Below, piece by piece: positions 5,157-5,193 of a DNA stretch of 5,193 nt. The position numbers and the translations under genes are program-made. Position 1 is the first letter of the stretch. Each line of letters opens with the position of its first letter. The stretch is from Myxococcales bacterium (GTDB lineage: Bacteria > Myxococcota_A > Polyangia > Palsa-1104): assembly GCA_023248835.1 (NCBI GenBank), contig JAHFDU010000295.1, forward strand, positions 1 through 5,193, written 5' to 3'. A model generated the notes under the pieces. That model had not been told where the DNA came from and ran no database searches. It worked only from the letters and a program-made list of their open reading frames with translations.

Positions 5157-5193
5157 CCTTCCCCCTCCGCGCGCTGACCGCGAGAGTTTCGGA

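Overview
The window reads as chromosomal DNA of a Gram-negative bacterium with fairly GC-rich genes. It carries the lipoprotein BamB of the outer-membrane assembly (BAM) machinery, a YfgM-type membrane TPR protein, a two-domain PilZ protein of the kind common in myxobacteria and related lineages, and a REP-like palindrome. Together these point to a 'deltaproteobacterial-grade' organism (Desulfobacterota, Myxococcota, Binatota or similar). That placement is an inference; no rRNA or other phylogenetic marker is present.

Left part (1-2970), ordinary gene-dense chromosome. The 3' end of an OmpR/PhoB-type response regulator (3-236) is followed by a YfgM-like gene (283-1032) and bamB (1032-2279). 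The last two overlap by one base (TAATG) and form the same pair as E. coli yfgM-bamB: YfgM is a periplasmic chaperone-network partner and BamB a BAM lipoprotein. bamB appears to start inside a REP-like palindrome, and an internal GTG at 1119 gives a much better lipoprotein signal peptide. A convergent gene for a protein with two PilZ-like domains (2281-2970, minus) ends one base from the bamB stop. It has a recognisable ribosome binding site and a candidate promoter.

Middle part (2971-4354), about 1.4 kb without a credible protein gene. A 19-bp perfect inverted repeat (3107-3125 and 4031-4049) brackets about 0.94 kb. On the minus strand this segment is full of compact stems and GNRA tetraloops. 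The part around 3365-3640 resembles the HEARO / omega RNA family, the guide RNAs of IscB/IsrB-type RNA-guided nucleases. No HNH/RuvC nuclease gene is adjacent, so if the call is right this is an orphan (solo) copy. The assignment is by eye and needs a covariance-model search. An A+T-rich stretch follows (about 4085-4260).

Right part (4355-5193). A class I SAM-dependent methyltransferase (minus) lies 49 bases downstream of a tRNA-Arg(CCU) gene (minus), so the two may be co-transcribed. GC-rich hairpins fill the space upstream of the tRNA up to the window edge. The RNA-like element, the A+T-rich stretch and the methyltransferase sit between a core-type gene and a tRNA. That layout would suit a small acquired segment, but I found no duplicated tRNA end to prove it.
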